Positions 1 to 11,466 of a stretch of 64,000 nucleotides of DNA are shown here, piece after piece. Source of the stretch: Climacium dendroides (lineage: Eukaryota > Streptophyta > Bryopsida > Hypnales > Climaciaceae); contig OX467083.1 of the NCBI GenBank assembly GCA_950106755.1, forward strand, positions 1,339,501 through 1,403,500, read 5' to 3'. A program made the translations under genes and the position numbers. The notes below the pieces were generated by a model, which worked only from the letters and a program-made list of their open reading frames with translations, was not told the DNA's origin and did no database searches. Each line of letters opens with the position of its first letter. Positions within the stretch are counted from its first letter, which is position 1.

Positions 1-2259
1 CATTTCAACCAAATCCAAACAAAAGATTGGCTAGGCATATATAATCAGGCTGAAGACATAGTCCCATTGTTGGTGAACAATTTTATGGGTCTTATGTAAG
101 TGATTTATACACTAAGCCATAGTCCCTCTTTTTATCAAGGAAGTCCACTAGAGCAATGGTCAACTTGAACTCTAGGCTACTTTCCCTATTGCTACACTTT
201 AATACCGTAGAAATTCACACTAGGTATATCCACGGAATTAGAATTCTCGAAGTTCAGAAAAGCCAAAATTGCAGGCTTGAACTATTCTTCTTGGGAGATA
301 TATGCAATCCCTAGTTTATGACCTTGGCTCATGGTCCTACAATAACATAAAGTCACTTCTATATAATACGACCTCATGTAGTAGACAATTCCTTAATTAG
401 CCTTGACAACCAAAGAAATCCATTCCATGGAAGTGGATAGGTATCTTTTCCACAATCTTTTGATCCAAATTGGAAAGAGGTGTAGCTTAAGGCTAGATCT
501 CAAAAGGACTTTGCTTTCATATGGTCCATGTAGCATAATGTGGTGGCAATTCACTCTTGATGAGCAAAAAATCACCCAAGCCTAGATGCCAAGTGCAATT
601 GTTGTACTTCAACAACGGTTGTTCAACCATACTCTATGTATCTTCAATTTGAGTATTCCTTGTAGGTTTTTCAATATGAAAGTCATTTGGTCTCTCTTAC
701 GTGGGTCTTTCTTTTGGCTTATTTAAATTGCCTGCAACCACAAAGTTTTCTTTCAAAATCAGTGGCCACGGGGTTTAGTTCAACAAGCTCTAGATGAGAT
801 GCCTTATTGGACTTAGGATGTGCTACCCAATTGAAGGTGAGGATAGCCACTTGACAAAGACCACATCAAGCCTCTTTTATTTAAATTAAATTTTATAAGA
901 TTTGGCTTAATTTCGAGCTTTTTGCCTCTCGTGATAGCGATCATATTAAATGGCACATGTGTGGCCCTTCAATTTGCCTTTTCTTGTAGTTTAGCTCTTG
1001 CTCTCTTTGTGTCTTTACTTCCTAATTGTTATCTCTACTTTTTGGACTTGGCTATTTTGTATCTTTTTATTTGATGCAATGGGTCTTCTATTTGTTGTTC
1101 AAAATTAAACAAAAAAATAAATTGATGCCTTTATCAAGTTAGGGTAAGATTTCATTTTTCTATATTGTATATTAATGATGGTTGCAAATGCAATTTGTAG
1201 GTTCTTCTATGGTAAGCTCAATAGTTGTTTGGTTCACTTCCATAGTCAATCCTATATACAAAAGTCATTCTATATTATTTTTAAGATGAAGTTTGATTTA
1301 GTATTTAGATTAGAAGTTATCTTTAGCAATTCCTACTATCTTTACAAATACAAAGAGATGGAAAATGGTAAATTCCATTGATAAAAAATTCTTGTATCTT
1401 TGAAGGCATCCCCCACATAGCCTTTATCACCAAGTTGTCTATAGAATTGATTTACCTCTGTAATATTTTTGTCTAAAATTTTGTACTTTATATTCACAAA
1501 ATTAATAACTCCTAGGTGCCAAAGGGGTTCAAAATTGAACATGTATAGGTTTATCAAATATGATGATTTTTATGTTTTTTTAAAAGTTTTAAAAAAAGAA
1601 TTGAAGATGCTAAGAATTATAGTGAAAATGATTTGTATGGTCAAATTTTGAAAAACATTCATAAATCTTGTTAGATAACTTTTGAAGAATTTTACTTCAA
1701 AAATTTATCAATTAGGCAATTAAAATTTTTTAACATATATTTTAAACTAATATATACATTTAAAAATACTTTCAAAATTTGTCTTTATAATTTAGTTTTA
1801 ACTTGTGATTGAAATTTTTTCATCTTAAGTAGATTGATAAAGAAAGGCCAGATGACAAAGAATAAAAGATAAATCATCATCATTTTTGTCCTATAATAAA
1901 ATTGAAACATAGGTAGATCATATTTACTTTGTGTTTTTTTTTCTCATAAAAGAAATTTGGAAGTAGAAATCTTAAATTTTGATATTCTTATCATAGGAAG
2001 CTTGTCTAAAAATGCACAATTAAATAAAATTATTTTTGTCACCCAAAGCAACGTAATAACTCAAAAATGGTTAGTTGGCCCTTAAACCTTTTAAAGACAT
2101 TGAGGACTATTGAAAAGTGTCCAATGAATGGCACTCAAGGAAATTGAAATAATAAAGAATTTATTTATTTATTATGGAGCCTAATAAAGTATTAGGCAAC
2201 TATCATAGTGCTAAGGCAAGCTTCTTCCAATGTTCATTCCTAGGTTTTTAACTAAGTTT
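1..2259. other. AT-rich intergenic, no gene seen
   Basis: No open frame here is longer than about 70 codons and none resembles a known protein. The sequence is rich in A/T homopolymer runs. I see no RNA gene or well-formed foldback. Confidence 0.6.
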
Positions 2260-2650
2260 TCACAAAAAAATGCTTCAAAATTGCCATTTATAGCACAAGT
2301 ACCAAATTTTAGAATAAAAAAAATATTTTTGGACACATGAAACCATAGGACCTTGTAGTATCCTGGTTTGAGAAGATGTAGAATGTTTTTTTAGAAATTT
2401 TCAGACTATAGATTGTAAAATATTAGTGTTTGAAGTGACAAAAATATTTTTTTGGCCTTAGAAAAACCCAAGGAGTTGCACTTTAGAAGGTCACATTTGG
2501 ATGAAAAAATGTTCATTTTAGTGGTGCTTCTTTGGATTCATTCTTCAAAGAAAGTTGGCTACATGTTTGAAAAAATTCAAATCATTTGGAATTATGCAAC
2601 ATATAGGAAAAATATAGTAAGTAGAAAGAAGTAGAGAATGATTCAAAATA
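2260..2650 (+). repeat. Dispersed AT-rich repeat R1, diverged copy
   Basis: This stretch follows the same order of short matches as 4900-5300 and 12240-12640. It has a run resembling 'tcaaaattgccattt', then a 'gtagattgcaa..attt.catttaa' type stretch, then 'ctaaattgtt'. It is the most diverged of four R1 copies recognised in the window, so its ends are approximate. No protein is encoded. Confidence 0.45.
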
Positions 2651-4369
2651 CTAAATTGTTGAGAATTTAGTTCTATTATTGCAAAATACCAATCCCAATG
2701 GTTAAAATGTTTCAATAAAAAATTTACATCTCATCATTTCATTTTTCTCCAAAAATATTAAAAATTGAATTAAATAAAAGACTCTAAAGTTTATTTTAGA
2801 GCAAAAAATCTATTACTACCCACAAACTAAAACTCCTTGTAACTTTCATATCAATAATCAAAATGTGATGATTCAAAGCTTTCCACATATACATAAATCT
2901 AGGAAAACCAATTTCAAATTAATACTTTTAAAGGAGTGATTTTAAAGAATATTTTTGAACTCCAAGGATGCCAATAGATTAATGAAAATTACATATCATA
3001 CAATACCTTTTTAATTATGTAGTCAAAAGTAATGAAAATTGTTGGGCCTTGAAGCTACTCTTTGGGCACATGCTATATAAAAAGTTCAAATAAAGAAAAA
3101 AAATTTCATTCATAGTGAGCTACCCCAAATTGCTATGTTGTCAAAAAAAATGGATTTTGGTGCTTTAAGGTTTAAAGGTCAACAAATATTATTGGTGCCC
3201 CTAACTTTTAATTGCATAACACCTAGTTTTTTCTATTGCACATTTATACTTACACCTTTGTATAATTGTATTACCATATTTATATCAATTGCAACAAACT
3301 AGTCATAAAGAAAGGTCATCTTTTAAAAGCTCAAGAGTTGCTATAGATGAGTGAAAAGATATTTAGACAAGCCATTGATTTAAAACACTCTATTCATCAT
3401 GTAGATGATGGATGTTGATGTTCTTAGGGATAATGAGTATTTAGTATTGATGAACCAAGTCTAACTTGTTGATCTTCTTTTATATGATTAAATAAAAACT
3501 TGTAAAAAATAAGACTATTTGTCTCTAATCATTTACTATGGGGAATCTTTTGACTTTGTTAATAGTATTATATTCAAAGACACAATATATAGTTCCTCAA
3601 ATACAAATCCATAGACCCATAAGGTTTGTTGTTAATGCTTAATTTCATTATTTGTAAAAGGATAAGACCTTTGACCAAGATAGTTTGCCAAAAAATTATC
3701 CAATTTGTAGATCAATAAGTGCAATCTTTATATCTATAGGAATCTAGAGTGTCATCCATTGACTAGTTTTTGGCCTCAATGTCCTTCCAAAATTAACCAA
3801 AATAATTTGACAAGGTCACCACGTAATCCTTAGTAACAAAATGCATGCATAGAATAATGAACCATAAACACTTTGCAGTGACAAAATTAGTGATATTCCA
3901 ATTACTTTGGAGAGTTTTAAGCCACATGGCCTAAAACTAAATCTATATTTGTCCTAGTTTGGTGTCTGAATTTAGACTTTTATGAATATTATATCAAAAA
4001 AATTGGCTTTGAGAATATTGCCAATTTTAAGAAATTGACATTAATTGCAAACTCTCTATTAGTCTAGTTGAATTTAATTTCACTTTGTTCCATTTAAATA
4101 TAATAAAAAATGTATTTTATTCACATAAAGATTGGCTAAGTATGGAGTAGGATTGAAAGGTTTGGAATTGAGTTGCAAAATGATGAATTACATATTCTAT
4201 GATAGAGCCATGAGGCTAATACATATGCTAGCAAATGATTCATTCCTTTTGTATCATATATAATGTATCATTCTTGGAGGTTCTTTAGGATTATCATTGC
4301 AAGAAAGTTGAAAACTAATTCCAAAAGTTTATTGGGAAAAAAAATTCAAAAATACTCTTTGAAAAAATT
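2651..4369. other. AT-rich intergenic, no gene seen
   Basis: No ORF above 60 codons and no recognisable repeat end. Homopolymer-rich sequence of the same composition as the first 2 kb. Confidence 0.55.
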
Positions 4370-5560
4370 GCCAAAATGTAAACTTTTTAGAATAATATAT
4401 GATTCAATTTTGATCTATTTTTTAAATTAATGACCGTAAAGTCTTATTATTGATTGGTATTAGGATCACATGTATTGATGTGCATAATACAAATTGGATT
4501 ATGATGGCAATGTATGTAAGAGATTAAAGCATCCAAAGTGAAATAAAAAGTTTTTTTCAAGTCAAAGTGTATGGGCTCTTAGTAATGTAGCCCCTTAACT
4601 AAAATTTTTGTTTTCAAATAAGATTTAGGGGCACTGGATTGGATTGGAATCTCACATTAGGAAGAAATAAAGCTAATTTTTAATGAAAAATGCTCCACTT
4701 TCTTCGAGGCCTTGTTTGAATTGGGTCCAAAACAAAACAATTGCATAATTGTTATTATCAACCACCAAATCTTCATAAAAACTAAAATTCTTTATAGTGT
4801 GTTAGATTTTCTAAATTAAAGAAAATGATGAAAAAATAAGAGAAAAAACTAAAAACTAAAACACATATCCTTTCCTTTTTTTTAACCCTTAAAGTCTCAA
4901 GGCCTCTTTTCCATAAAAAATTACTCAAAACTACGATTTCTAAAGAGAGACCAAAATAACTTTAAAATATATTTTTTTCATGTTTAATTGGAGGATTTTG
5001 TATTGGAATAATATAAAAATGTGTGGAAGAAATTTTACAAACTTTGACCATGTAGATTGCAAAATATTTGCATTTAAGGTAAAGGAAACAAGTATTTTTG
5101 CACCTTGCTCAACTACAATTTTGACTTTGAAAGATCACAGCTTAGAATTTTTGCTCTATTATTCTTGATTTTCTAAATTTTAATGATAATAAATTGAATT
5201 GAGAGTCTTGGAAACAAAACTCAAAAAATGCACACTTAGTTTTCACTCATTAAAAAATTAAGTAAAAATAGGTTCAAGATTGAAAGAAAGTCTAAATTGT
5301 TAATAGCATAGTTGTCATACTGGACAAGTTACTATTTATTTCTTGTCCTATAGGACGAGTTACTATTCATCAAATGTACCTCTCAAGTACATTTGATGAA
5401 TAGTAACTCGTCCTATAGGATGAAAAATGAATAGTAACTTGTCCAGAATAACAACCATGGTTAATAGTTCTAAGATGAAATTGAAATACATTAATTTCAA
5501 TGGTGAGATTGTTTAAGCAAGAAATCTTAACCATATGAATATATATTATCTTAAGTTATG
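4370..5560 (+). repeat. Dispersed AT-rich repeat R1, copy 1
   Basis: This copy aligns nearly continuously with 11467-12740. Shared stretches include the 'ttattattgattggtatta' region, the 'gcatccaaagtgaaataaaa' region, the 'ggtccaaaacaaaacaattg' region and the 'tttcaatggtgagattgtt' region. The two copies differ by scattered substitutions, small indels and one foldback insertion each. R1 also occurs at 2260-2650 and, inverted, at 52440-52690. It has no coding capacity. It may be the non-coding part of an old retroelement, but I see no LTR ends. Confidence 0.75.
5308..5459. mobile_element. Mutator-like foldback MITE in R1 copy 1
   Basis: The element begins ATAGTTGTCATACTGGAC and ends with the inverse, GTCCAGAATAACAACCATG. 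It is flanked by GTTAATAGC (5299-5307) and GTTAATAGT (5460-5468), an 8-of-9 target duplication. The second R1 copy has the uninterrupted site GTTAATAGC at 12632-12640, which confirms an insertion. Its core is a perfect 34-bp stem (5346-5379 with 5387-5420) and a 7-nt loop. A 9-bp duplication and long inverted ends fit Mutator-like elements. The outermost bases resemble the element at 11852-12086, so both probably used a related transposase. Confidence 0.8.
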
Positions 5561-7519
5561 AAAATTGAGGTCACTCAAAAATGAATTCTACAAGTTATTT
5601 TTTCAAGAAGATGCTTTCATTGTCCAAAAACCAAGATTGTCAATAACTTTCACATAACAAATCCAAATGAAATAAATCAAAGCTTCCTATGCATATAAAA
5701 ATATAATTTATACAAATTTTAATTTTTTGTTATTTTCAATTTTTTTGAAGGTTTTTTCTATGTGAAAAACTAACAAAAGGAGTTTTTGTATCATACAATT
5801 TGTTCCTAGGCATTGATTGAAATTATATTTTTAAGAAGCTAATGTGTTTTTTTATCTTTGCAAAAAAAATCCAAAATGACAACAAATATTGAGATCACAA
5901 GAGCCTACTCAAAATCCATTTTGTCCCCCAAGGGGATAGTGGGACTTTAGGGATTAAAAGAAATTTAGAGGTTTAATGCCAATTTTTTTTATTGCAACCA
6001 ATAAGAAGCTATGAATGTCCTATATGATTCTACCTTCTAATGGTGTTTTTTTGTAGTATAGTTAGTATAGTTACAAATGAATAAATACAAACTTTACACA
6101 AAATATAGAAAAAGATGTTTGTGATGACCAAAGTCTTTTTCAACTTCAAACATCATATCTTTTTCATTTATTGGTCTACCTAAATGTTTTTGTCAAATCT
6201 AATTTGCACAACAAATTTCTATGATTTATCATTTTTAAGCATAATTGATTTATTTGTTGAGTAACATTAAAATTTTATATTCTACATAGGGGCTTATATT
6301 GAAACTCCAATGTGCAAAATATTCACAAATGGTAAAAGACCATTTAATACCATGTGAGCATTTTGCAGAATAGGGATTTAATATAAGGTCCATATACTAC
6401 CTTATATCAGTGCATCTACTACATTTTATTTTGATCATCTAAAATCCAAATTCGTATCTTTCATCTTTATTCACTGTGCTTTTTAATCCTCTTCCAATGA
6501 TAGTAATTTGAATTTCTAATTTCAACCAAATCCAAAGATAGTAACATAATTGTTGAGACATTTTTTGGGTTTGAATTGTTGTATGGGCATTCTCAATCTG
6601 TGACTAGAAATATGGATTGTATTGGAATTTTCAGGTGGAATTTTACAATGTTTGGTTGCGGACCTCATTTTGTTTTAGTGACTTTTAAAAAATACTAACC
6701 CAATGCAAAGTTGGCATTTGGCAATCTAAACCTCAAATGCACTTTTTAGCAATATAAAAAGGACACAAAAAGATTTTACAATAATAATAGACCTTAATTT
6801 ATTGTCACACATAATAAAACATGAAAAGGTATGACAATTATGACTCTTCTAGTCTTCCTATTGTGAGCCAAATTGTGGGCTCCCTACATCTAGCTAACTT
6901 GGTGGGCTTAGAATAAAAAATAGGAACCCTAAAAATAAAAAGGGACCAATTTTTATTGCATCAAAGTAACCACACCTAAAATTGTACAAATAAGAAATTT
7001 AGCATGGTTCCCATTTTTGACTGTTGGTATTGAAAATCTTTTCATAGGATCTTCTTGGTGGTCAATAGGGGATTCTAGTTCCACTTAGAATGCATTTTTT
7101 AGACATTGTATGATTAAACTACAAATTTTCAAAGTGTTGGAAATAGGTGTTTTTAAATCCAACCATAGACTCTCATGAAGAGTAGGAGTCACATTTTAGG
7201 CAAGAATCTAAATTGATTGGTTTTGAAAAGTGGTTGGAATTAAATGTAGTTACCTTGGGAAGAAAGTGTTTTTAAAAGTTTTATCTTCATTTCATTTTGG
7301 TATTGGTGTAGTGGTTTCCTATTGGACTTGGGATGGTCTAAGCTAATGCACCTCATATTGATAAAACTTATAGTGGAGCCACCCATAATTGATCACATAA
7401 ACAATTGTGAACACAATTTGAAGTAGTCCAAGGCAAAGCAAAAATTTCTGGAGGTGCAAAGACAGAAATGATGAGGATTGCCAAAAATTTGGTAATTTTA
7501 TCACTTGAATTGAAATTAG
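5561..7519. other. AT-rich intergenic, no gene seen
   Basis: No ORF of note and no clear repeat boundary. Composition matches the first 5 kb, up to the abrupt rise in G+C near 7.5-7.8 kb. Confidence 0.55.
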
Positions 7520-8755
7520 TCAATTACTATGAATTTTGGAACCGAAAAGTTGGTCTTGACCCATGTCCCTTGTCCAATATGTAGTCTTCCAATTTTGATC
7601 ATTCAAGACCTACTTTCCTGCACATTACTTTGGACATATATCATCACCTTACTATTCCAGAAAAGGAGGAAAAGAAACACTTCAAACTTCAGTTGGAAAT
7701 TTGTTCCAGCCCTGGTTGGAAATCACTACACCCTACAGAGTGGGTATGGGGCTCTGAGTGATCCTCCCTTACATTAAGAGGACGAGCCAAATCACTCCAA
7801 GAACGTCACGGACGCAACGCTGCAAATCAATGAATGAAGGATGCCATGGTCGGATGAATCCTCCAACATGCCTCTTCGGTTATGATTGAATCTTCAGTGC
7901 TATGCAAGGTGATCGATGTATCTAATATGTGCTCAACGATTTAACAAACCTAGCTTGTGCACAAGAAACTTCTTCAGCTATTCCCTTCTGAGTCTCCTTT
8001 CATGCAAATTGAATGAACTGTTCAAACGATTCCAAACCTAGTTCTCTCTTCACCTCAAAATCCACTGTCAGAAAATAGCAAATCGACAATCATCTCATTC
8101 CAATTTCAATGTTCCAGTATTCATCAGGTCATCGATTTCGAATCTTTCTATCCGTTCAAGGGCTCATCCGCCCAAACATTTCAGTGGTTTCGATTTTCGA
8201 ATTGAACGGACCATGCGTGCACACAACAGAATAAGATAATAATATCATTCAGTTCCAAACAAAAAGTATTGTACAAATCCCATATCGGTCGCAACAACTA
8301 AGTTTACGACTTTCCACATACAATCGATATTCTCATTCCACTTGCAAATTGCAACCCCAACCAGTTTTTAGAGGGATGATGAGATCGAGCTGCAGCGGTG
8401 ATTACTACTTGAGCTGGCGAATTGAAGATCAGTCGCATTCTGCTGAACAATCATGAATGCTTCATTCCAAGGTCCTCAATCGCACAAACCCATCCAAAAA
8501 AGCAAACAAAAGTTCGAATCGACGAAGTCTTGGCAACTGGATGAAAGACCTAGCTAGCTAACTAGTGTGGCAGAGGCAGAGCTGGACCCAAACTGCGAGA
8601 GCTCGACATGGCCAAGTTCGATTTCTACATACTGCTTGTATTTAGTGGTATGAATATAAATCAGGGTTGGCCTGTAACAAGGCCTGGAAGTCCAATTCAC
8701 GCGCCAGTTCAGCTGCTGGCCGAGTGGCTAGTCGGGCGGCGATTACGCGGCTACA
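7520..8755. other. GC-richer island, 3' flank of the 8.8-kb ORF
   Basis: Base composition changes sharply near 7.75 kb, from homopolymer-rich AT DNA to mixed sequence with many CpG-containing words. Short frames exist on both strands but none is recognisable. The plus frame at 8608-8997 overlaps the minus ORF at 8756-9154. It has a poor composition (mostly Arg, Pro, Ser) and looks like its antisense shadow. Confidence 0.45.
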
Positions 8756-9154
8756 CTAGGTGGCTGTATTCCGCATCTCTGTATCTCCGAATATTGCACA
8801 TGCAAAGGCAGGGATCAGGTTCAACAGGCGGCATGCATAGATGGGATAGAATAACGACGAGTAGTCCACCACTTGCAACTCTCCTGTTTGCGTTACCCAG
8901 GAATGGTATTCGTCCCAGTAGACTCGCGCGTATACGTAATGCTGCAGCAACACCATCATTTGATGCCGAAATACGTCGTATTGTGTACGTCCATTGAAGA
9001 AATCCCGCGTGAGTTGCTGGTAGTGACGGTAATCCTCTGGCACCAGCATGAACTTGACTAGCTGCTCTTGACACCAGTCACGGAAGCAAATGAGCATCAA
9101 CGCCCTGGCCCCGTACTCATCCGGATTACTGTCAGGGTCGATGACGGAAGCCAT
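8756..9154 (-). CDS. Hypothetical protein with a paired-amphipathic-helix-like pattern
   Basis: This 132-codon ORF starts MASVIDPDSN. The ATG has A at -3 and G at +4, a strong plant start context. It was preferred over an in-frame start ten codons upstream. Residue use is protein-like, with many Tyr, Trp and Phe (for example YWDEYHSWV) and no low complexity. About residues 30-85 have the spacing EDYRHYQQLTRDFFNG followed by a hydrophobic helix. That recalls the Sin3 PAH pattern (ExYxxFLxxMxDF), but this is pattern matching by eye. The C-terminus is Leu/Phe-rich. The gene sits in the GC-richer island with no clear partner. It may be a single-exon gene, a first exon or a gene fragment. Confidence 0.4.
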   Translation of the reverse strand: MASVIDPDSNPDEYGARALMLICFRDWCQEQLVKFMLVPEDYRHYQQLTRDFFNGRTQYDVFRHQMMVLLQHYVYARVYWDEYHSWVTQTGELQVVDYSSLFYPIYACRLLNLIPAFACAIFGDTEMRNTAT

Positions 9155-10529
9155 GATTGATGGCTGATCGAAGCGCAGGTTCAAATTGAATTAATTATGA
9201 ACCTGGAGATCGATCGAGTTTATTCCCTGCTGTAAGTCTAGTAGGCACTTTACGGAATCCGATTCCACGCTCCTCGCGAATCTGCCCTCTCGGTCCCTTG
9301 ACTGATCTACCTAAGTACTTGGTGTATGGATGTATCTTCAACACAATCACAAACGCAGACTGAGTCAGTTTCCCCAGAAACGGGTGGCCCAAGCCATTCC
9401 ATCCCAACCACCGCAAATCTAACTTCCACCAAACCTGGTAGCCAATCCTTGATCGAAATGCTCGAAAAGGAAAATAATGGCCGACGTCTGATCACTCTGT
9501 GCAAACGGGCAAACTCGCAGAGCAAACGGGCAATCCATGCATGCATCGGAAATGGCGTCACTCGAAAAATGAAACGAAATGGCAGCGAGAGGCGCGGTTT
9601 ATCGACTCCGACCCATCTCACTGTTGATTGAAGGCGTGGGAGGGCAGATGAAGATCGAGTTTACGTAATGTAGCTCGTTTTACGTCTCAGCGGGGATCGA
9701 TTCCGGAAGGTGTCCAATTACATTAATACAGAACTCACCGTCCAACATCTTGGACCCCTTTCCAAGGCAACTATCTAGCTTGCAAGCCCCTTTTGCTAAT
9801 CATCTGAATTAATTGCGGCCTCTGTCCTTGTGACGTTGGGTTTGAATTGTGCAGAGAATTGAACACTGCATGTATCGCTCGATCTCTGATACTAAGCATT
9901 CTGTTGCAGCTAGCTTTGCCAGGTTCAATAGGGAGAATCGAAGCACATCTGCTGTGATCTACGGAGTCACAAACGCATACAAAAGATTGACATGGGCTCC
10001 AGCCGCGCGTTTTCTTTGTTCCATGAAATTACAAGGTAGAATGATTCGATCGACGGTAATTTGTACCTGACAACAGTCACTCCACGGAATCGCCGAGTCG
10101 CCAAAGCTCCTTGCGAATCTGTCTGCCTTGCTCGCTCGCCCGCTCACTCGCTCGAAATATATACTTGCCCAAATTACCTTCAGCACAATCATAGTCGCGA
10201 TCAATTCTTCAAGAAACCGATGAACCTAATTAATGAGATGAGCAAATGGAGTCTTAATCTGCGCGGTTACATGCACACCCAGCGTGTTCAGCTAGTTATG
10301 TTCTTGCTTTATCCCTCACAATCACTGGCGCAAATGATGATGTTCTACCTCCCAAATGCAATATCGTATAAACGGCACAAACCCTCCGTCTAGAAGTGAA
10401 AAGAACACCGACCTCTTCGTGAGTATCCGTGCTCACAACAGCAGACAACGTGAACGTAGCATCAAATCCACCAGAGGTGCTCTAACAAACTACATCTGAG
10501 CTCGCATAGATTCAGAATGCTGCTGCAGT
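9155..10529. other. GC-richer island, possible 5' region, no gene assigned
   Basis: Overlapping frames of 70-110 codons occur on both strands near 9307-9631 and 9849-10393. None has a convincing start context or a recognisable motif, and both strands are equally open, so I assign none. The stretch just above 9154 would be the promoter or 5' leader of the minus ORF. Confidence 0.35.
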
Positions 10530-10835
10530 TCATCCTAGGGCCAGTAACTGCATCACAATCCCCACAACCAATTCACTCTCTCTACGAATTTCCACCAAGT
10601 AGTTAGCCAACACGTACGATCTCTTCCAATTGGAACTGAAGTGGGCCGGAGAGTCTACCATGAATTGTCCCTGCAAATGTGCGCCGGGCCGCGTGGTAGC
10701 TTCGGAAATGATGTCCCAGAATGCAATGGCAACGCTAGCTACGCTCCGACCTATCCTTTGAAGCACTGCACAAGGCGTTACAGAGCGCGTGGAACTCGAA
10801 CCTCCATTAATCGTCTGTGCAGTCTGAAATGACAT
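10530..10835 (-). CDS. Uncertain ORF or terminal exon, unrecognised
   Basis: The frame opens MSFQTAQTINGG and runs about 101 codons to a stop after MQLLALG. A polypyrimidine-poor but usable CATTTCAG acceptor lies just inside the start (after MSFQ), so it could be a last exon and not a whole gene. Residues are mixed and protein-like (FMVDSPAHFSSNWKRSY) with no known motif. A 63-codon plus frame at 10641-10832 covers the same bases, and I could not decide the coding strand with certainty. Confidence 0.22.
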   Translation of the reverse strand: MSFQTAQTINGGSSSTRSVTPCAVLQRIGRSVASVAIAFWDIISEATTRPGAHLQGQFMVDSPAHFSSNWKRSYVLANYLVEIRRESELVVGIVMQLLALG

Positions 10836-11466
10836 TGATACCTCAATCCTCACTCTGGGCCAGTTAAGTGACGGGCTTCACTTTCTTTTCCAATGCAGCT
10901 TTGCAAGCTCGAAATGGCGGAGCTCCACCCCGACGTATCCGTTGCATTGAAAGAGACAATCGTCCATTTGGACGGTGTGGGGAGATCTAGGGTCGATTGC
11001 CACGTGGAACGCCCCTCCAATGCAGCAAGCGTTGCAAGCGCACGAGGGAATGAACGCGTAAGGTAATTACAGGTCCCTAAATCGACCACCTGAAGGAGCT
11101 GAAACTGAATTTTGGGGAGGCAAAGCTTCTTCAAATAATTTTGAGTAAAATTTTCCTTGAAAGACAAGTGGAATTGCCATCAAACCCAAGTCGTTTCACA
11201 TGAAGTTGATATGGCATAGGGCTCAAAAATTGTCCACCTCTTAAAATGTACACCCTTTTCGGTACATTGCTAAAGCCTATGAGAACACAACATGTACACA
11301 TAGTGTATATTTGAGTAGGTGGGCAATTTTAGAGCTTGTTACCTTATAAATTTTGAATGATATGGATCATCACGAGTCGAGGTGGCTTCAATTGTTTTTT
11401 CTTAATCTCAATGAAGAAGAAAAAAATTAGCTTTTTACGATTAAAATTTACTGCAGCTCCGGATTT
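10836..11466. other. Edge of GC-richer island, no gene seen
   Basis: A 105-codon minus frame (10850-11167) covers most of this interval. It begins in AT-rich sequence and has no recognisable motif. After about 11.1 kb the composition returns to AT-rich. Confidence 0.35.

Noticed and set aside
8608..8997. 129-codon plus-strand frame
   Set aside because: It overlaps the minus ORF at 8756-9154, which has a much better start context and composition. Treated as an antisense shadow.
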